Origin: Sandaracinaceae bacterium
Lineage (GTDB): Bacteria > Myxococcota_A > Polyangia > Polyangiales > Sandaracinaceae
Assembly: GCA_020633195.1 (NCBI GenBank)
Contig: JACKEC010000016.1
Coordinates: 558,001-622,000, forward strand
Length of the DNA stretch: 64,000 bases
Direction: 5' to 3'
Shown: piece by piece, positions 61,740 to 64,000 of the stretch
How positions within the stretch are numbered: position 1 is the first letter of the stretch
How the letters are laid out: each line of letters starts with the position of its first letter
The notes under the pieces: model-generated
Seen by the model: the letters and a program-made list of their open reading frames with translations, nothing else
What the model was told of the DNA's origin: nothing
Database searches by the model: none
Made by a program: the position numbers and the translations under genes

Positions 61740-63383
61740 GTGTCGGAGACCTGTGAGAGCTGCACCCCGGAGCCGCTCGAGCCGAAGCCGGCCGCGCCGG
61801 AGATCTTCGCGGCGCACCCCTGCCTCGGCGGCGCGGCGTTCTCGCCGACGCTCCGCAAGGCCGCCGAGCTCCGAGACGGCTTCGCGATCCTGTGTCGCGC
61901 GCTCACCACGGACCCGAAGGGGCGCAAGGCCCCTTCCGCCGACGCGGTGCGGCTCGCCGCGCTCGCGGTGACCGGGTACGGCGCGTGGACGGCGCTGCGC
62001 GCGCGCTGGACCAAGCCGGTCTGGACGTGGGGCACGGTGGAGGGCATGGCCCTCGCCGACGCGGAGGGGCTGACCGGGCCCGTCGACGTCGAGCGCGCGG
62101 TCGAGCTCGTGATGCAGGCGCGGGCGATCGCCCTGTGCCTCACCGCCAACGATCCCGACTACCGCGACCCGGCGCGCGTCGCGCTGCTCCCCGCGACGGT
62201 GCAGAAGGAGCTCGCGGGCGGCCGCGCCGCGATGCGCCGTCGGCTGGGCGCCGAGTGGATCCCCGTCGTGGGCGAGGTCGACGCGCCGCACCGCGCGGTG
62301 AACGTCGGCGCGACCCCGCTGATCGAGCGCCGCACGGGGCCGTTCACGTTCGACGCGAACCAGACGAGGACCAAGCGGCGGTCCTACGTGGCCGACGCGC
62401 GCTACGTGCTCGAGGGCCCGAAGGACGCGCCCGCGGTGGTCCTGCTCCACGGCCACTCGAGCAAGCTCGAGGAGCTCGACGCGGTCGTGCCGCTGCTCTC
62501 GGATCGGTTCCGGGTGCTCGTCCCGGATCTGCCGGGGGGCTCCGGCTTCACGCGCGGCGAGCTGCCCCCCGCGTCGACGAAGACCTTCCGAACCGCCGCG
62601 CTCGACTACCTCCTCGACTTCGTGCTCGCGCTCGTCGATCGCCTCCGCGCGAGCGGTGAGCTGCCCAAGGCGAGCCGCAAGATCCACTTCGCCGGGGGGA
62701 GCCTGGGCGGCAACCTGGCCCTGCGCCTCAACGCGCGCGCCGCGACCATCGCGGGGGCGAGCCGCTTCGCGGCGTGGTCGCCGGGGAGCGCCTGGTACTT
62801 CCCGAGCGATCCGGACGGGGACACCTCGAGCCCCTGGATGGTCCACGGGTGGGGGACGGCCGAGGACCGGATGACCCGCGACCCCGCGCTGACGACGAAG
62901 TACGGCTGGAAGGACTACTTCCAGCTCCTCTCGAAGCCAGTGAAGATCGCGGGCCTCGAGGTGCTCGATGCGCAGCCGGAGCACTGGTACTGGTCGGAGT
63001 GGTACCCCGACCTCCGGACCCAGTACTTCGAGGAGTGCTACGAGTCGCGCCGGGAAATCTTCTCGGCTGGCTTCCGCGCCGTGCACTGGCAGCTCGCGTG
63101 GGAGCAGCTCCGCTTCTCGCACCACGGGATCGGCTCGGACACGAAGCACCCCTACGACGCGTACACCGCGCCGCTGCTGCTCATGGCGGGCTGTCGCGAC
63201 AACCTCTTCCCCGAGCGGCTCGCGACCGCGACCCACGATCTCTACGGGCGGATGCGCGCCGCGAAGATGAAGCGCGTCTTCTGGCGGGGCTTCTGCGACG
63301 CGGGGCACTCGCTGCACAACGAGCGCCCCGAAGAGCTCGCGAAGGTCCTCGGGGAGTGGTTCGCCAACGGGAACGTCGCCTGA
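61740..63383 (+). CDS. Alpha/beta hydrolase (547 aa)
   Basis: A 547-aa hydrolase, longer than usual. An N-terminal helical domain of about 215 residues (MSETCESCTPEPLEPKPAAP; ELVMQARAIALCLTANDPDY) precedes the catalytic part: VVLLHGHSSKLEELDAVVPL, nucleophile elbow FAGGSLGGNLAL (Ser in GGSLGG), acid AGCRDNLFPERL and His in DAGHSLHNERPEELAK. No signal peptide is seen. The GTG at 61740 has GGAGG 8 nt upstream. It may act with the downstream FAD oxidase gene (17 nt away). The substrate is unknown. Confidence 0.82.
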   Translation: MSETCESCTPEPLEPKPAAPEIFAAHPCLGGAAFSPTLRKAAELRDGFAILCRALTTDPKGRKAPSADAVRLAALAVTGYGAWTALRARWTKPVWTWGTVEGMALADAEGLTGPVDVERAVELVMQARAIALCLTANDPDYRDPARVALLPATVQKELAGGRAAMRRRLGAEWIPVVGEVDAPHRAVNVGATPLIERRTGPFTFDANQTRTKRRSYVADARYVLEGPKDAPAVVLLHGHSSKLEELDAVVPLLSDRFRVLVPDLPGGSGFTRGELPPASTKTFRTAALDYLLDFVLALVDRLRASGELPKASRKIHFAGGSLGGNLALRLNARAATIAGASRFAAWSPGSAWYFPSDPDGDTSSPWMVHGWGTAEDRMTRDPALTTKYGWKDYFQLLSKPVKIAGLEVLDAQPEHWYWSEWYPDLRTQYFEECYESRREIFSAGFRAVHWQLAWEQLRFSHHGIGSDTKHPYDAYTAPLLLMAGCRDNLFPERLATATHDLYGRMRAAKMKRVFWRGFCDAGHSLHNERPEELAKVLGEWFANGNVA

Positions 63384-63400
63384 ACGGGGGGAGAACGCTC

Positions 63401-64000
63401 ATGCCGGAACAGCTCGATTCGGGACCGTGGCTCTGGGAAGACTGGCTGGGCCAGCAGGACGCGCTCACGACCTACTTCCGACCGAAGTCGGTCGCGCAGC
63501 TGCGCGCGTTCATGGGGATGTTCAGCACCGATCGGCTGCGCATCCGAGGGATCGGCGCGGGGCACTCGACGACCCCGGTCGCGCGCCCGTGGCGGCGCAG
63601 CGACGACGCGCGCCGCGCGGGGATCGTCGTGCGCCCCGACGCGATGCCGCTGCACCTGCCCGACGCCGCCGAGGCGTGGTGGAAGCCGGGGGTGCTCGCG
63701 GCCGAGCGCCTCTTCCGGGTGGAGGCGGGCGCGACGATCGAGACGCTGAACCAGCGCTTCTTCGATCACGGGCTCGCGTTCCCGAACCTCGGCTCCTACG
63801 ACGCGCAGACCATCTCGGGGGCCATCGCGACGGGGACGCACGGCACCGGCATGGCCACCGCGCCGCTCTGTGATCTGGTCGCCTCCATCGAGCTGCTCAC
63901 CTTCCTCGAGGGGGCCAACGGCAAGGCCGAGCTGACCCACGTCCGCGTCGAGCCGAAGGGCGGCCCGACCGACCGCGCGAAGTTCGACGCGGCCTCGGCG
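63401..64000 (+). CDS. FAD-linked oxidase, N-terminal part (partial at window edge)
   Basis: The first 200 residues of a PCMH-type FAD-binding protein, open at the right edge. Seen: TTYFRPKSVAQLRAFMGMFS, RIRGIGAGHSTTPVARPWRR, FRVEAGATIETLNQRFFDHG and the FAD-site TISGAIATGTHGTG with FPNLGSYDAQ just before it. This order fits the L-gulono/D-arabinono-1,4-lactone oxidase branch (aldonolactone oxidase-like), but cholesterol-oxidase-like and other members share it. A GGGGGGAGA sequence precedes the ATG. It probably forms an operon with the alpha/beta hydrolase. Confidence 0.85.
   Translation, partial: MPEQLDSGPWLWEDWLGQQDALTTYFRPKSVAQLRAFMGMFSTDRLRIRGIGAGHSTTPVARPWRRSDDARRAGIVVRPDAMPLHLPDAAEAWWKPGVLAAERLFRVEAGATIETLNQRFFDHGLAFPNLGSYDAQTISGAIATGTHGTGMATAPLCDLVASIELLTFLEGANGKAELTHVRVEPKGGPTDRAKFDAASA

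Noticed and set aside
59766..63317. Very long open frame on the minus strand (over 1,100 codons) opposite ftsE-ftsX-envC
   Set aside because: High third-position GC produces long antisense frames. The plus strand carries recognised families throughout, and the antisense product is Arg/Glu-rich with no domain.

Overview
The window looks like chromosomal DNA from a very GC-rich, predatory-type deltaproteobacterium of the phylum Myxococcota, most like Polyangia/Sandaracinus relatives. This is inferred from the gene set: many Ser/Thr kinases, paralogous PilZ proteins, lipoproteins with Asp-Ala-Gly rich stalks, MopE-type Asp/Asn/Gly/Cys repeats, PEGA domains, a PilT-like ATPase and a strong GC bias at third codon positions. 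Genes are densely packed. Many neighbours overlap by 4 nt (ATGA, GTGA or TTGA), and GTG starts are common. Layout, left part (1-13.8 kb): the end of feoB plus a 43-aa membrane protein; a PilT-like ATPase; an AI-2E-family permease / glycosyltransferase-like / MOSC operon; a lipoprotein binding protein coupled to a TonB-dependent receptor; RNase HI; and an esterase. Centre-left (13.8-31.4 kb): a hairpin-rich spacer; an operon of GT2, polysaccharide deacetylase, membrane-fused kinase and secreted protein; manA-hemH; Nudix and DUF4920 proteins; a TPR protein; a cluster of hypothetical proteins and lipoproteins, including a 43-aa lipoprotein with LAGC lipobox. Centre (31.4-41.9 kb): a DUF222-HNH (13E12-like) gene; two PilZ proteins plus a GNAT enzyme; panB-panC; an Hsp70-family protein; TPR and repeat proteins. 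Right part (42-64 kb): two MopE/PPC-type lipoproteins with a GH113-like glycosidase; an LLM flavin oxidoreductase; a kinase / lipoprotein / beta-helix / PEGA-TPR / kinase cluster; a rearranged patch with a truncated HNH copy and gene fragments; a lamin-tail lipoprotein; the ftsE-ftsX-envC-like division operon; an alpha/beta hydrolase; and the start of an FAD-linked oxidase. The least expected content is repetitive DNA. Family A is a 219-230 bp element with AGCAGGCTGCTGAAA termini and an internal hexamer tract. It has two near-identical copies in opposite orientation and one decayed remnant. Family B is an approximately 100 bp double-hairpin unit that sits at the ends of genes and often supplies their TGA stop; it occurs as tandem pairs, an inverted pair and solo remnants. 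Family C is the DUF222-HNH unit, one intact and one copy with a clean internal deletion of about 590 bp. These repeats set the 3' ends of several genes. The A pair encloses the inverted B pair, so recombination could invert roughly 28 kb or 9 kb of this region. No tRNA, rRNA, CRISPR array or prophage was found.
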